Below are positions 1 through 7,954 of a DNA stretch of 64,000 nucleotides, piece after piece (within the stretch, counting starts at the first letter, position 1; each line of letters begins with the position of its first letter). A program made the position numbers and the translations under genes. The stretch is from Magnetovibrio sp. PR-2 (GTDB lineage: Bacteria; Pseudomonadota; Alphaproteobacteria; Rhodospirillales; Magnetovibrionaceae). Under the pieces are notes generated by a model. It did no database searches and had not been told where the DNA came from. It worked only from the letters and a program-made list of their open reading frames with translations. The stretch is taken from NCBI RefSeq assembly GCF_036689815.1, contig NZ_JBAHUR010000013.1, positions 1-64,000 on the forward strand. Reading direction: 5' to 3'.

Positions 1-217
1 ACAACGGTGATATCTGTCTTTGGTTTCCTTGGCATGGGATGGCTCCTTTCTTTGCAGGTCAATCACTTACAGTATAACCTACTGGCTGTCGGGAGCAGCC
101 GGTCCATCCCAATAGCAGCTGTTTCTAAACACCTTAACCTAATCAAGGGGCGCCTTATCCTATTCACGCATGTGTGCTACAATAAAACGGGTAATTTCAC
201 AGTAGAGGGAGATGGTG

Positions 218-832
218 ATGCAGAGCGCTCAAAGTGAAGTAAATCTCGGATTTACCGACGAAATCTTTCCTGAGGGAACACACATCTGCCAAGTTTACGC
301 TGATGATGAGGAAAGAGAAGAAGCCATACTCAAATATATCCTCTCTGGCGTGAAGGGTCAGGAACGCACGGCTTGTTTCACTGATAAAACTGGGCAAGAA
401 AAAGTTTCGACTTTTTTTGCTGAACACAATTGCTGTTGTTCTTCAGCACAGGAACACGGCAACCTGCTTATGTCTGGTGCTCAAGACGTTTATTTTGAAG
501 GTGATGAGTTCAATCCTGACCGCATGCTTAAGCTTCTCACTGAGTTTTACGAAAGTTCCAAAGCTGATGGGAAGAGAGCCCGGGTCATCGGTGAAATGGA
601 CCCAAAAATCCATACCGTAGCCGGGGGCAATCGGCTTTTTGAATATGAGGCCCGGGTCAGTCAACTTCTCAGAACTCATCCAGTAACGTCAGTTTGCCAG
701 TATAATGCGTCTGAGTTTGATGGAAAAACCATTATGGATGTCTTGAAGGTTCATCCTTTGATGATCGTCCGTGGAACAGTTGTTCGAAATCCATTTTTTG
801 TAGAGCCAGAAGAGTTTCTGGCGAGCATTTGA
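218..832 (+). CDS. MEDS-domain sensory protein
   Basis: The product is about 204 residues and consists of one MEDS (methanogen/methylotroph, DcmR sensory) domain, seen from the opening GTHICQVYADDEER, the central short strand YFEGDEFNPDRML and the late RVIGEMDP segment. The family is thought to sense small molecules and is often placed beside histidine kinases. An ATG at 212 lies directly against the GAGGGAG ribosome-binding site, so the ATG at 218, spaced about 7 bases, is the better start. It ends 8 bases before the kinase gene at 841, so the two are almost certainly co-transcribed and probably act in one pathway. The ligand cannot be read from sequence. No response regulator lies next to it. 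The 217 bases upstream hold no supported gene. Confidence 0.8.
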   Translation: MQSAQSEVNLGFTDEIFPEGTHICQVYADDEEREEAILKYILSGVKGQERTACFTDKTGQEKVSTFFAEHNCCCSSAQEHGNLLMSGAQDVYFEGDEFNPDRMLKLLTEFYESSKADGKRARVIGEMDPKIHTVAGGNRLFEYEARVSQLLRTHPVTSVCQYNASEFDGKTIMDVLKVHPLMIVRGTVVRNPFFVEPEEFLASI

Positions 833-840
833 GATAGCTT

Positions 841-2727
841 GTGAACTCATACACTGATCTTGAACCTCGATTTTTAGCACAGCTGCTCTTGATCCAAAAT
901 ATGGCTGCATTAATGGATCAAAGCGAGCAGTTGTTCGAATTCGTTTGCAGAGGATTGCAGGATTTCCCAAGTGTTAAGAGTGTTCGCCATCACTTGAGCT
1001 CAACCTCACCTTTAGCCCATGATTGCGTAAAGCGCATACCTTGCAAGCATGGCAATCTCGACTACGGTGTGTTTGAGGTCGAGACCTTTGAGGTTGATAA
1101 ATTTAGTCCATACATACCTTACGTCATGAATATGGCGAATATGACCGCCGTCATTTTGGCAAATAAAGCCCACGAAAAACAAATGCAATTGGAACGAAAT
1201 CAATTCTTTGCATTATCACAAGATATGATGTGTATTGCGGGCAGGGATGGGTATTTTAAAACGCTAAATGATCAATGGACAAACATCCTTGGTTGGTCTT
1301 CTGAGGAGATCGTCGCCAAGCCGTTCATCGAATTTGTCCATCCAGATGATGTAAAAAAAACAAACGCGATTTTCAAACAACACGTTGAAAACGGGCTCCC
1401 CATTCTTGATTTTCAAAATCGCTACCTTTGTAAAAACGGTGAGTATCGTTGGTTGGATTGGTCATCGACTGCAGTTGGGGGGAACCTATTCGCCGTTGCC
1501 CGAGATGTGACCGAGCGACGCAAAACAGAAGAAGAGCTGGTGCAAACCAAAGATGCGGCGGAACGGGCCAATCAAGCGAAATCTGAATTTTTGGCCTCAA
1601 TGAGCCATGAGCTGCGCACACCTTTGAATGCCATTTTGGGTTTTTCTCAGATGTTGCAATATGACCCTCAAAAGCCATTGTCTGGCACCCAAAGCGAATA
1701 CATTGGCCACATCATCACCGGCGGAAACCACCTATTGGGGCTTGTGGATGAGGTGCTTGAGCTTGCTAAAATTGAAGCCCATCAGCTGACCATATTCATA
1801 GATGACGTCGATGTTCAGGATGTGGTTTCCCAGAGCGCCGCGTTAGCAGAGCCCCTAAGTATCGATAAAGGCATCTGCATTGTGAATAACACAGAAGGCA
1901 AAATCGAGACGAGCTTACGCACAGATCCAACACGATTTAAACAGGTCTTGTTTAACTTGTTGTCCAACGCGATTAAGTACAACCAAGATGGCGGTACTGT
2001 AACCATTGATGCCCAAGAAGTGGATGATGGATATCTTCGCATAACTATCTCTGATACGGGTATCGGCATTGCTGAAGAAGACCAAGACAAGGTTTTTCGA
2101 ATGTTTCATCGCATTGGTGCAGACCCAACCATTGCGAGGGAGGGAACTGGGATCGGTTTAACCATTACCAAATCCATATTGGAACATATGGCGGGTCGAA
2201 TTGGTTTTGATAGTGTCGTTGGTAAAGGCACAACGTTTTGGATTGAGCTACCCTTGGCCACAAACGAGGACGTCCTCATATGGAATGAAGCGATGGTCGT
2301 GGGTGTTGAAGCCATTGATGACGACCATAAATTTTTAATCATGTTATTAAATAAGTTGGGCAGCCAAAAACTTGTCGGTGATGAAATTGATGAAATTGTC
2401 GAACACCTTATCGATTACACCCACTATCACTTCCGGCGTGAAGAAACCATTATGGAAGTTTGCTCTTACCCCAGTCTAGAAGAACACCGCACAATTCATA
2501 CGTCCATAGCAGATAAGTTGAGTAAACTCGCTGACGAGTGGATGGAAACAAAGGACCTCAGCTTAATCCAGAGCTTTCACAAGTTCCTGATGAACTGGCT
2601 TTTTGAACACATCATCTACGAGGACAAAAAAATCGAAGGGCACACCAAGGGCAAAAAAAGGGAAATCAAGCTTGCTCTTGATGCATTGGCTTCAATTGAC
2701 GGAAGAGATAAAAGGCTGAGTGTGTAG
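841..2727 (+). CDS. PAS-histidine kinase with C-terminal bacteriohemerythrin domain
   Basis: This 628-residue protein starts at GTG. Residues 1-115 form an unassigned N-terminal region. A PAS domain covers about 119-228 (ends in FAVARDVTERR). The HisKA H-box is SMSHELRTPLN with the phospho-acceptor His at about 256. The ATPase domain at about 350-470 has N-box LLSNAIKYN and G-boxes DTGIGI and GTGIGL. From about 481 a hemerythrin domain carries the full diiron ligand set (His in DDDHK, HYHF and REE, EEH and IH, and the EHIIYED end). Hemerythrin domains bind O2 or sense redox or iron state, so the kinase probably couples oxygen or redox input to phosphotransfer. There are no membrane segments, so it should be cytoplasmic. 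It is paired with the MEDS protein just upstream. A partner regulator is not in the window. Confidence 0.88.
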   Translation: MNSYTDLEPRFLAQLLLIQNMAALMDQSEQLFEFVCRGLQDFPSVKSVRHHLSSTSPLAHDCVKRIPCKHGNLDYGVFEVETFEVDKFSPYIPYVMNMANMTAVILANKAHEKQMQLERNQFFALSQDMMCIAGRDGYFKTLNDQWTNILGWSSEEIVAKPFIEFVHPDDVKKTNAIFKQHVENGLPILDFQNRYLCKNGEYRWLDWSSTAVGGNLFAVARDVTERRKTEEELVQTKDAAERANQAKSEFLASMSHELRTPLNAILGFSQMLQYDPQKPLSGTQSEYIGHIITGGNHLLGLVDEVLELAKIEAHQLTIFIDDVDVQDVVSQSAALAEPLSIDKGICIVNNTEGKIETSLRTDPTRFKQVLFNLLSNAIKYNQDGGTVTIDAQEVDDGYLRITISDTGIGIAEEDQDKVFRMFHRIGADPTIAREGTGIGLTITKSILEHMAGRIGFDSVVGKGTTFWIELPLATNEDVLIWNEAMVVGVEAIDDDHKFLIMLLNKLGSQKLVGDEIDEIVEHLIDYTHYHFRREETIMEVCSYPSLEEHRTIHTSIADKLSKLADEWMETKDLSLIQSFHKFLMNWLFEHIIYEDKKIEGHTKGKKREIKLALDALASIDGRDKRLSV

Positions 2728-2737
2728 GTCTGCTTAG

Positions 2738-2767
2738 GGTCAAAAACAGCCAAATTTGACCTTTAAA
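2738..2767 (+). terminator. weak hairpin after kinase gene
   Basis: A 7-bp inverted repeat (GGTCAAA ... TTTGACC, 2738-2744 and 2755-2761) is followed by TTTAAAT. It lies between two convergent genes and may end the kinase transcript. The stem is short and AT-rich, so this is tentative. Confidence 0.3.
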
Positions 2768-2838
2768 TCTAAGTTCTGAATTAGTGTGAACAGCTGACAT
2801 TTAGCTGTGTCAATTCGAAAAGCGGACATTATGGCCCG

Positions 2839-3537
2839 TTACACTTGTTCCATTAAGGCCGCGTTGGCACGAACGAGTTTTGTGCTAATTTGTTTGGCAA
2901 AGCGACTCTCAAGTTCATGGCGGACAGTCGGGTTTCGGACAAGAAACTTTTCGAGGTCACCAAGATTGAGTTCAAATATACGCGTTGGCTTGGTCGCGAT
3001 CACAGTTGCAGAAGCAGGCATGCCTGTCAGGCAAGACATTTCCCCAACCAGGGAGTTGCCTTCAAGGTGCGCAACTGATTTTCCGCAAACGGTTACCTCC
3101 GCATATCCTTCAAAAATATAAAATAGGGATGGTGGAGTTTGCCCTTCTATTGTCAGGGCAGTGTCGGGTGGAACTGTCTTCCACGTTCCCACATCCAGCA
3201 ATTTACGCGAATAAAGCTTGTCCAGGTTGGGGGAAGCGACACCTATAAAGGCCAGTTCTTCAAAATTGAATTTGATCCGGTGTGTAAGAATATAAAACCT
3301 GATTATACCGAATACGCTAATCGCAATGTATGTGACTTGAATAATTGCCGAAGAAAGATTGAAATTGTTTACGAGGCTCAACAGAACACAGGACGCGGCA
3401 ACGGTGTTTAAAGTTGCGTACAGGTATCCTTGACCTTTGATTATTCCGGCTTGCAAAGCAAAATAGGAGCCGATGTAGAGGATAACACCAACAATCCCCA
3501 TTAGATCGCCCCATGCAATTCCTTCTGCCAAACTCAT
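2839..3537 (-). CDS. membrane protein with cyclic-nucleotide-binding domain
   Basis: The 232-residue product has three hydrophobic helices in residues about 12-85, resembling the CBU_0592-type N-terminal membrane unit. A cyclic-nucleotide-binding domain of the CRP/PKA fold occupies about 110-215: the P-xx-LxxEG opening, the phosphate-binding cassette region SLVGEMSCLTGMPASATVIA and the final helix. The canonical cassette FGExALL-x-RAAT is altered here (VGEMSCLTGMPASATV, no Arg before the Ala-Thr-like pair), so binding of cAMP or cGMP is uncertain. No DNA-binding domain follows, so it is not a CRP-type transcription factor. A GGGGG-rich ribosome site precedes the ATG. It stands alone, and 220 bases without a gene follow before the peroxidase. 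Confidence 0.7.
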   Translation of the reverse strand: MSLAEGIAWGDLMGIVGVILYIGSYFALQAGIIKGQGYLYATLNTVAASCVLLSLVNNFNLSSAIIQVTYIAISVFGIIRFYILTHRIKFNFEELAFIGVASPNLDKLYSRKLLDVGTWKTVPPDTALTIEGQTPPSLFYIFEGYAEVTVCGKSVAHLEGNSLVGEMSCLTGMPASATVIATKPTRIFELNLGDLEKFLVRNPTVRHELESRFAKQISTKLVRANAALMEQV

Positions 3538-3758
3538 CGCATTGCCCCCAATATTTGGTTGGTTTTTCGCTTGTTCAAAGCTTCATTTAATTGCTCATCT
3601 TATGCAAGAATTTAAAGCCAGACAAATGACAGGTATGGGCTAAAGGCTGATAAGAATCGCCCGTTTTCTGCGAGTCCGAGTCCAGATCTTAAAGTTCACC
3701 TTCATTCCCCCTTTCGCGCCCCCTTTCACGGAAGTTCGCAGAGCTTCTAAAATATGCG

Positions 3759-4304
3759 TCAACCTTTCGGCAGGTGTCGTTCGACGGCTTTGATGACCTT
3801 ATCCGATGTCGGGGACGTCGGGGTGGAAAACCAATCGACCAAATCTCCGTCGGGTGCGATGAGATATTTGTGAAAGTTCCAGCGTGGCTTGGCCAATGCA
3901 CCGAGCTCGCTCGCTGCCCAGGCATAAAATGGGTGGGGACGATCGCCGCGGACTTTGGTTTTTTTTGTCAGCGGAAAGTCGACGTTGAAGTTAACGGCGC
4001 AGAACTGTTTGATCTGCTCTGCAGTTCCGGGCTCTTGCGCACCGAAGTCGTTCGACGGCACGCCCAAAACCACAAGCCCTTTGTCACGATAACGATCCCA
4101 AAGGGCTTGGATCTCTTCATACTGATGCGTGAACCCGCACTTGGATGCGGTATTGATCACCATGACGGCCTTACCGGCAAAGGTGGACAGGGGCAATGGA
4201 TTTTCATCAATATCTGTGAACTTGAAATCATGAGCATTTTGACCTGCCGCATGTGCCGTGACAGGGACCATGACGGAAACGGCCATAAGAAATTTTCTGA
4301 GCAT
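3759..4304 (-). CDS. glutathione peroxidase, exported
   Basis: This 181-residue thiol peroxidase reduces hydrogen peroxide or lipid hydroperoxides. The peroxidatic Cys is in the family motif ASKCGFT. The conserved Gln (GAQEP), and Trp-Asn (KPRWNFHKYL) complete the catalytic set. The start is chosen at 4304, because a perfect AGGAGG ribosome site lies 5 bases upstream and residues 1-19 (MLRKFLMAVSVMVPVTAHA) form a signal peptide. An upstream in-frame start at 4343 lacks both. It begins 48 bases after chrR on the same strand, so it is probably the third gene of the RpoE-controlled rpoE-chrR operon. That fits protection of the envelope against lipid peroxides formed by singlet oxygen. Confidence 0.9.
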   Translation of the reverse strand: MLRKFLMAVSVMVPVTAHAAGQNAHDFKFTDIDENPLPLSTFAGKAVMVINTASKCGFTHQYEEIQALWDRYRDKGLVVLGVPSNDFGAQEPGTAEQIKQFCAVNFNVDFPLTKKTKVRGDRPHPFYAWAASELGALAKPRWNFHKYLIAPDGDLVDWFSTPTSPTSDKVIKAVERHLPKG

Positions 4305-4352
4305 TGCAAACCTCCTGATTGTCCCTGTGTACGCCACTGACAAGGCTTCAGA

Positions 4353-5009
4353 TCACATGCCGGTAAAATACTGAACCAAACGCGGCATCAATTTGTTGAA
4401 GCGCAGAGGTGCTTCGGTTGCAACCAGACAGATGCAGTCTTCATCCGTGTCGGCAATGGGTTGATGATGGGTTTCATCGTCCAGGTCCGCAATGTCGCCT
4501 GAGGTAAAGCGCCCGATCTCATCGCTAAAAGAGCCTTGCAGAACCATCGTCAGCTCCATGCCGTCATGGGTGTGCTCTGGGATGGTAACGCCAGGTGCGA
4601 TTTTGAGAAGGCACAACGTACCCGACCGGGGCTGCATCCCCGCCAACGCATAGGTCTTAATGCCCGGCGCCATAGATTTCCAGGCAATGTCGGACAATCG
4701 TTTCGGCACGTAAGCCTGCAAGGGTTGAGGGATATTGGAAGAGGACCGTTCTGGAAGCGTTGCTGGATGAGGACGATCTTCTTGTTCACCCAGCTGGCCC
4801 AAGACCCGGTCCAAAGCGTTGGGGGCCAGAGATTGTACCGGACTTTGTTCCAGCTCGGCACCGCCGATGGCTTCCAAGACGAAGAGCTTCTCGCGACACT
4901 TGGGGCACACGGCCAAATGTGAGGCAATCACCAACGTCATGCTTTGAGGCAGATTGCCCGCACTGTACGACATCAACGTCGCGTCAGAGAGGTGATGATG
5001 AACGCTCAT
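4353..5009 (-). CDS. chrR: ChrR-type zinc anti-sigma factor
   Basis: The 218-residue protein matches the ChrR layout. An N-terminal zinc anti-sigma domain has His6, His31, Cys35 and Cys38 (HLAVCPKC), the same positions known for Rhodobacter sphaeroides ChrR. A C-terminal cupin domain at about 105-215 has the metal-binding set HTHDGME and the later HH pair at 181-182. In that species the N-domain holds RpoE inactive, and the cupin domain is needed for the response to singlet oxygen. Its ATG overlaps the stop of the sigma factor gene by 4 bases (ATGA), so the two are translationally coupled. The function is therefore well supported. The actual inducing signal in this organism is inferred. Confidence 0.93.
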   Translation of the reverse strand: MSVHHHLSDATLMSYSAGNLPQSMTLVIASHLAVCPKCREKLFVLEAIGGAELEQSPVQSLAPNALDRVLGQLGEQEDRPHPATLPERSSSNIPQPLQAYVPKRLSDIAWKSMAPGIKTYALAGMQPRSGTLCLLKIAPGVTIPEHTHDGMELTMVLQGSFSDEIGRFTSGDIADLDDETHHQPIADTDEDCICLVATEAPLRFNKLMPRLVQYFTGM

Positions 5010-5620
5010 GCTTTCCCCCCTTCCAAAACACGGTTCGCGACGTCAATCGTTTCGCGCAGCTTTGTGAAGGCCAAGCGCATACGCGACTTCACAGTTCCAA
5101 GGGGGAGGTCCAGTTTTGTCGCGATCTCGCCGTGGCTCAATCCATCATAAAAAGAAAGGTGAATGACTTCGGATTGGTCTTGCGGCAAACGGCTCAAGGC
5201 TTTGCGCATCATGTCGCCCGTTTGGTCGCGCGACACGTGCTCTTCGGCGCTGTCGCTGTCGTCGGCCATGGTGGAGAAGTCATAGTCATCATAGTGGTAA
5301 TGCGTGTCTTTGCGCAAAACATCAATGCGCAAGTTCCGGGCAATTCGGAATATCCAGGTGCTGGCTGCGGCTTTGCTTGCGTCGAACAGCTTTGCTTTAC
5401 GCCAAACTTGAATCAAGGTTTGTTGTGCCAGATCTTCAGCCATGGTGTCGCTGCATCCCAACTTCAGTACATAAGATTTCACACGCGGTGCAAAATGCGT
5501 GAACAAGTCGCCAAACGCGGCTTTGTCCTGATGGTCCGCCACACGAACCAAAAGCGCGGTGAGTTCTGCGCTGGTTAGTGGCGTCGCCGCCGGATCCGTA
5601 TAGGCCTGTTTTTGTGACAT
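5006..5620 (-). CDS. rpoE: ECF sigma factor RpoE (ECF11)
   Basis: The 204-residue protein has sigma region 2 (DLFTHFAPRVKSYVLKLGC, then AEDLAQQTLIQVWRKA and STWIFRIARNLRIDVLRK) and region 4 (LPQDQSEVIHLSFYDGLSHGEIA ... LGTVKSRMRLA as a helix-turn-helix). Pairing with a ChrR protein places it in the ECF11 group that answers singlet oxygen and related oxidants. The ATG at 5620 is chosen over the longer in-frame ATG at 5668, because a TGATCC-N18-TAATGG promoter has its -10 at 5663-5658. Transcription would start near 5651, downstream of the longer start. The gene should therefore drive itself. Its other likely targets are the four further sites of the same form up to 13.15 kb. Confidence 0.93.
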   Translation of the reverse strand: MSQKQAYTDPAATPLTSAELTALLVRVADHQDKAAFGDLFTHFAPRVKSYVLKLGCSDTMAEDLAQQTLIQVWRKAKLFDASKAAASTWIFRIARNLRIDVLRKDTHYHYDDYDFSTMADDSDSAEEHVSRDQTGDMMRKALSRLPQDQSEVIHLSFYDGLSHGEIATKLDLPLGTVKSRMRLAFTKLRETIDVANRVLEGGKA

Positions 5621-5657
5621 TTTTTCCAAAAGTCCATACATCAGGGCGGCTATGTAT

Positions 5658-5687
5658 CCATTACGCATACAGCAGCATGTTGGATCA
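5658..5687 (-). promoter_or_regulatory. RpoE-type promoter P1 (rpoE-chrR-gpx)
   Basis: On the minus strand, TGATCC (5687-5682), an 18-base spacer and TAATGG (5663-5658). TGATCC is the known -35 element of ECF11 RpoE. This site predicts autoregulation of rpoE and sets the start codon at 5620. Confidence 0.8.
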
Positions 5688-5753
5688 CTTGCCGTTCGAA
5701 GTTTTTATAGACATGAGGACCTAAGGGCCGATTTCAATTGTTTTCAGCGCGTG

Positions 5754-5783
5754 TGATCCAAATCTCTATTTCAAGCGTACGGA
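5754..5783 (+). promoter_or_regulatory. RpoE-type promoter P2 (lipid-modification operon)
   Basis: TGATCC (5754-5759), 18 bases, TACGGA (5778-5783). Transcription would begin near 5790, just before the GGAG ribosome site and the ATG at 5805. It rules out the upstream in-frame start at 5784, which lies in the -10 element itself. Confidence 0.8.
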
Positions 5784-5804
5784 GTGCAAAGACGGAGAAA
5801 CAAC

Positions 5805-7157
5805 ATGCCTGACCAACACTCACCCCATCGTTTGAAGATCGCTGTCGTCGGCACCGGTATCGCTGGAATGTCTGCGGCTTGGTTGTTGTCGCAAAACCAT
5901 GACGTCACCGTATTTGAAAAGGATGACCGGATTGGCGGACATACCAACACGGTGGATGTGAACGGCCTGGGTGTAGACACCGGATTTATCGTCTACAACG
6001 TTGCGAATTATCCAAACTTAATCGCCCTGTTCGATCATTTGGGTGTCGCAACCCATGAAACAGACATGTCATTTGGTGTGTCGGTTGACCAAGGCGCGTT
6101 TGAATATTCTGGCGGAGATTGGGCAGGCTTATTCGCCCAAAAACGCAATCTCTTGCGCCCACGGTTTTGGGCAATGGTGAAAGATGTTTTGCGTTTCTAT
6201 CGCGATGCCCCGGATGCCATTGTTGACGATCCCGACGACAGCGTGACGTTGGGACAATATCTAGACATGAACGGCTACTCCCAAGCTTTCCAACGCGATC
6301 ATCTGTTACCCATGGGCGCGGCGATTTGGTCGACCCCGGTCGATACCATGTTGGACTACCCTCTCAATGCCTTTTTGCGGTTTTGTGACAACCACGGACT
6401 GCTGCAAGTGTCCGACCGCCCACAATGGCGCTCTGTGGTGGGCGGCAGTCAAGCGTACGTGAAAAAGCTCACACAAGGATATGCAGACAAAATCGTCACC
6501 AACGCAGCGGTGAGCAAAGTGACTTCGAATGCTTCGGGTGCGACTGTTGAAGTCCGCAATGGCATCGTGCATCACTTCGATCATGTTGTGATGGCGTCAC
6601 ATGCGGACCAGAGCTTGCAGATGCTGGAAGATAGCGACCCCGCCGAGCGCAAACTTCTGGAAGCGTTTTCCTATCAACCCAACAAGGCCATTTTGCACAA
6701 CGATGCCAGTTTGATGCCGAAGAACAAAAAGGCCTGGTCAAGCTGGAATTATTTAAGCGAAAGCCAAAATGGGGAAGACAGCGTGTGCGTGACCTATTGG
6801 ATGAACCGTCTACAAAACTTGGACACCGACACGGATTATTTTGTCACACTCAACCCCACGCACATGCCTGCTGAAGGCACGATCCAACGCAGCTTCCTGT
6901 ACCACCATCCCATGTTCGACCGCAAAGCCGTCGCGGCACAACGGATGCTGTGGAACATTCAAGGCCAACGGCGCTTGTGGTTTTGCGGCAGCTACTTCGG
7001 GCATGGCTTTCACGAAGACGCGTTACAATCTGGCCTGGCTGTTGGCGAAGCCTTGGGTGGCGTGCGTCGTCCCTGGTCGGTCGACAATGAAAGTGGGCGC
7101 ATCAATTTGCCCGTCAACTGGCCACAGTTGATTCAACAAGTCCAGGATGCAGCGTGA
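5805..7157 (+). CDS. NAD(P)/FAD-dependent amine-oxidase-like oxidoreductase
   Basis: The 450-residue flavoprotein opens with the dinucleotide-binding motif GTGIAGMSAAWLLSQ followed by an acidic FEKDDRIGGHTNTV stretch (FAD ribose contact). The C-terminus has the second FAD contact (FCGSYFGHGFHEDALQSGLAVGEAL). Proteins of this type, sometimes annotated as cyclopropane-fatty-acyl or amine oxidases, sit beside CFA-synthase-like methyltransferases and DUF1365 proteins in many proteobacteria and are seen in RpoE-ChrR regulons. It is the first gene of a five-gene operon under promoter P2 and its stop overlaps the next ATG. The likely role is oxidation or desaturation of a membrane acyl chain. The substrate is inferred from context only. 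Confidence 0.82.
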   Translation: MPDQHSPHRLKIAVVGTGIAGMSAAWLLSQNHDVTVFEKDDRIGGHTNTVDVNGLGVDTGFIVYNVANYPNLIALFDHLGVATHETDMSFGVSVDQGAFEYSGGDWAGLFAQKRNLLRPRFWAMVKDVLRFYRDAPDAIVDDPDDSVTLGQYLDMNGYSQAFQRDHLLPMGAAIWSTPVDTMLDYPLNAFLRFCDNHGLLQVSDRPQWRSVVGGSQAYVKKLTQGYADKIVTNAAVSKVTSNASGATVEVRNGIVHHFDHVVMASHADQSLQMLEDSDPAERKLLEAFSYQPNKAILHNDASLMPKNKKAWSSWNYLSESQNGEDSVCVTYWMNRLQNLDTDTDYFVTLNPTHMPAEGTIQRSFLYHHPMFDRKAVAAQRMLWNIQGQRRLWFCGSYFGHGFHEDALQSGLAVGEALGGVRRPWSVDNESGRINLPVNWPQLIQQVQDAA

Positions 7158-7954
7158 TGAAAGCGTTTCGCTCAAGGCTCTATGAAGGCCGGGTGTTTCA
7201 TCAAAGATACCGTCCGCGCAAGCACCGCCTGTCGTATCGCGTGTTTTCCATACTGGTGGATTTAGACGAGCTGGAAGAACTCGACCGCGCACACTGGATG
7301 TTTGGCTACAATCGCTTTTCTCTGCTGTCCTTTTGGGACAAAGACTACGGCCCCGGTCAGAACCGGCCTCTCATAGACTATGTCCATGCGACCTTGAAAG
7401 CTGCGGGTATTGACCTAGACCGTGGCCGCGTCACCATGCTGTGCTATCCGCGCCTGTTCGGGTACGCATTCAATCCGCTGAGTGTGTATTACTGCTATGA
7501 CGCCCAAGAGCAATTAAAAGTCATGCTCTATGAGGTCAGCAACACGTTCGGTGAGCGTCACACCTATTTGATTGAGGTTGAAGACGACGGTTCGAAAACC
7601 GTTCGCCAATCGTGCTGTAAAGAGTTTTACGTCTCACCCTTCATGGATATGAGCGGAGAATACCGCTTTCGTCTTTCTCAACCCAGCGACAACATCACCG
7701 TTTTGATCGATCAATGCGACGCAGATGGTGTGATGCTGAAAGCATCCTTCACAGGCCAGGCCCTCGACGTGAGTGATCGGGCTCTGGCTACGCTGGTTTT
7801 GAAGTATCCCTTCATGACGTTGAAAGTCATGGCGGGTATTCACTGGGAAGCTCTCAAACTCTGGCGCAAGGGCTTGAAGTTGTTTGACCGCCCCGCACCG
7901 CCCCTGTCCCCGATAACGCACGTACAATCCAAAAGTATGGAATCTGAAACATGA
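7157..7954 (+). CDS. DUF1365 family protein
   Basis: The 265-residue product is a typical DUF1365 member, with the opening KAFRSRLYEGRVFHQRYRP, the conserved central block CYPRLFGYAFNPLSVYYCYD and the later VSPFMDMSGEYRFRL. ATG at 7157 overlaps the preceding stop by one base; a GTG at 7154 is an alternative. The family almost always accompanies an FAD oxidoreductase and a CFA-synthase-like methyltransferase, as here. In Rhodobacter sphaeroides the equivalent RpoE-controlled cluster has been tied to methylated and furan fatty acids. The biochemical step of this member is not known to me, and a role in acyl-chain modification is inferred from the operon. Confidence 0.8.
   Translation: MKAFRSRLYEGRVFHQRYRPRKHRLSYRVFSILVDLDELEELDRAHWMFGYNRFSLLSFWDKDYGPGQNRPLIDYVHATLKAAGIDLDRGRVTMLCYPRLFGYAFNPLSVYYCYDAQEQLKVMLYEVSNTFGERHTYLIEVEDDGSKTVRQSCCKEFYVSPFMDMSGEYRFRLSQPSDNITVLIDQCDADGVMLKASFTGQALDVSDRALATLVLKYPFMTLKVMAGIHWEALKLWRKGLKLFDRPAPPLSPITHVQSKSMESET

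Noticed and set aside
7-237. 76-codon frame at the left edge
   Set aside because: No ribosome site, no domain, and it overlaps the MEDS gene start.
5621-5668. Longer start for rpoE at 5668
   Set aside because: It lies upstream of the predicted transcription start of promoter P1 (-10 at 5663-5658), so it could not be translated from that mRNA.
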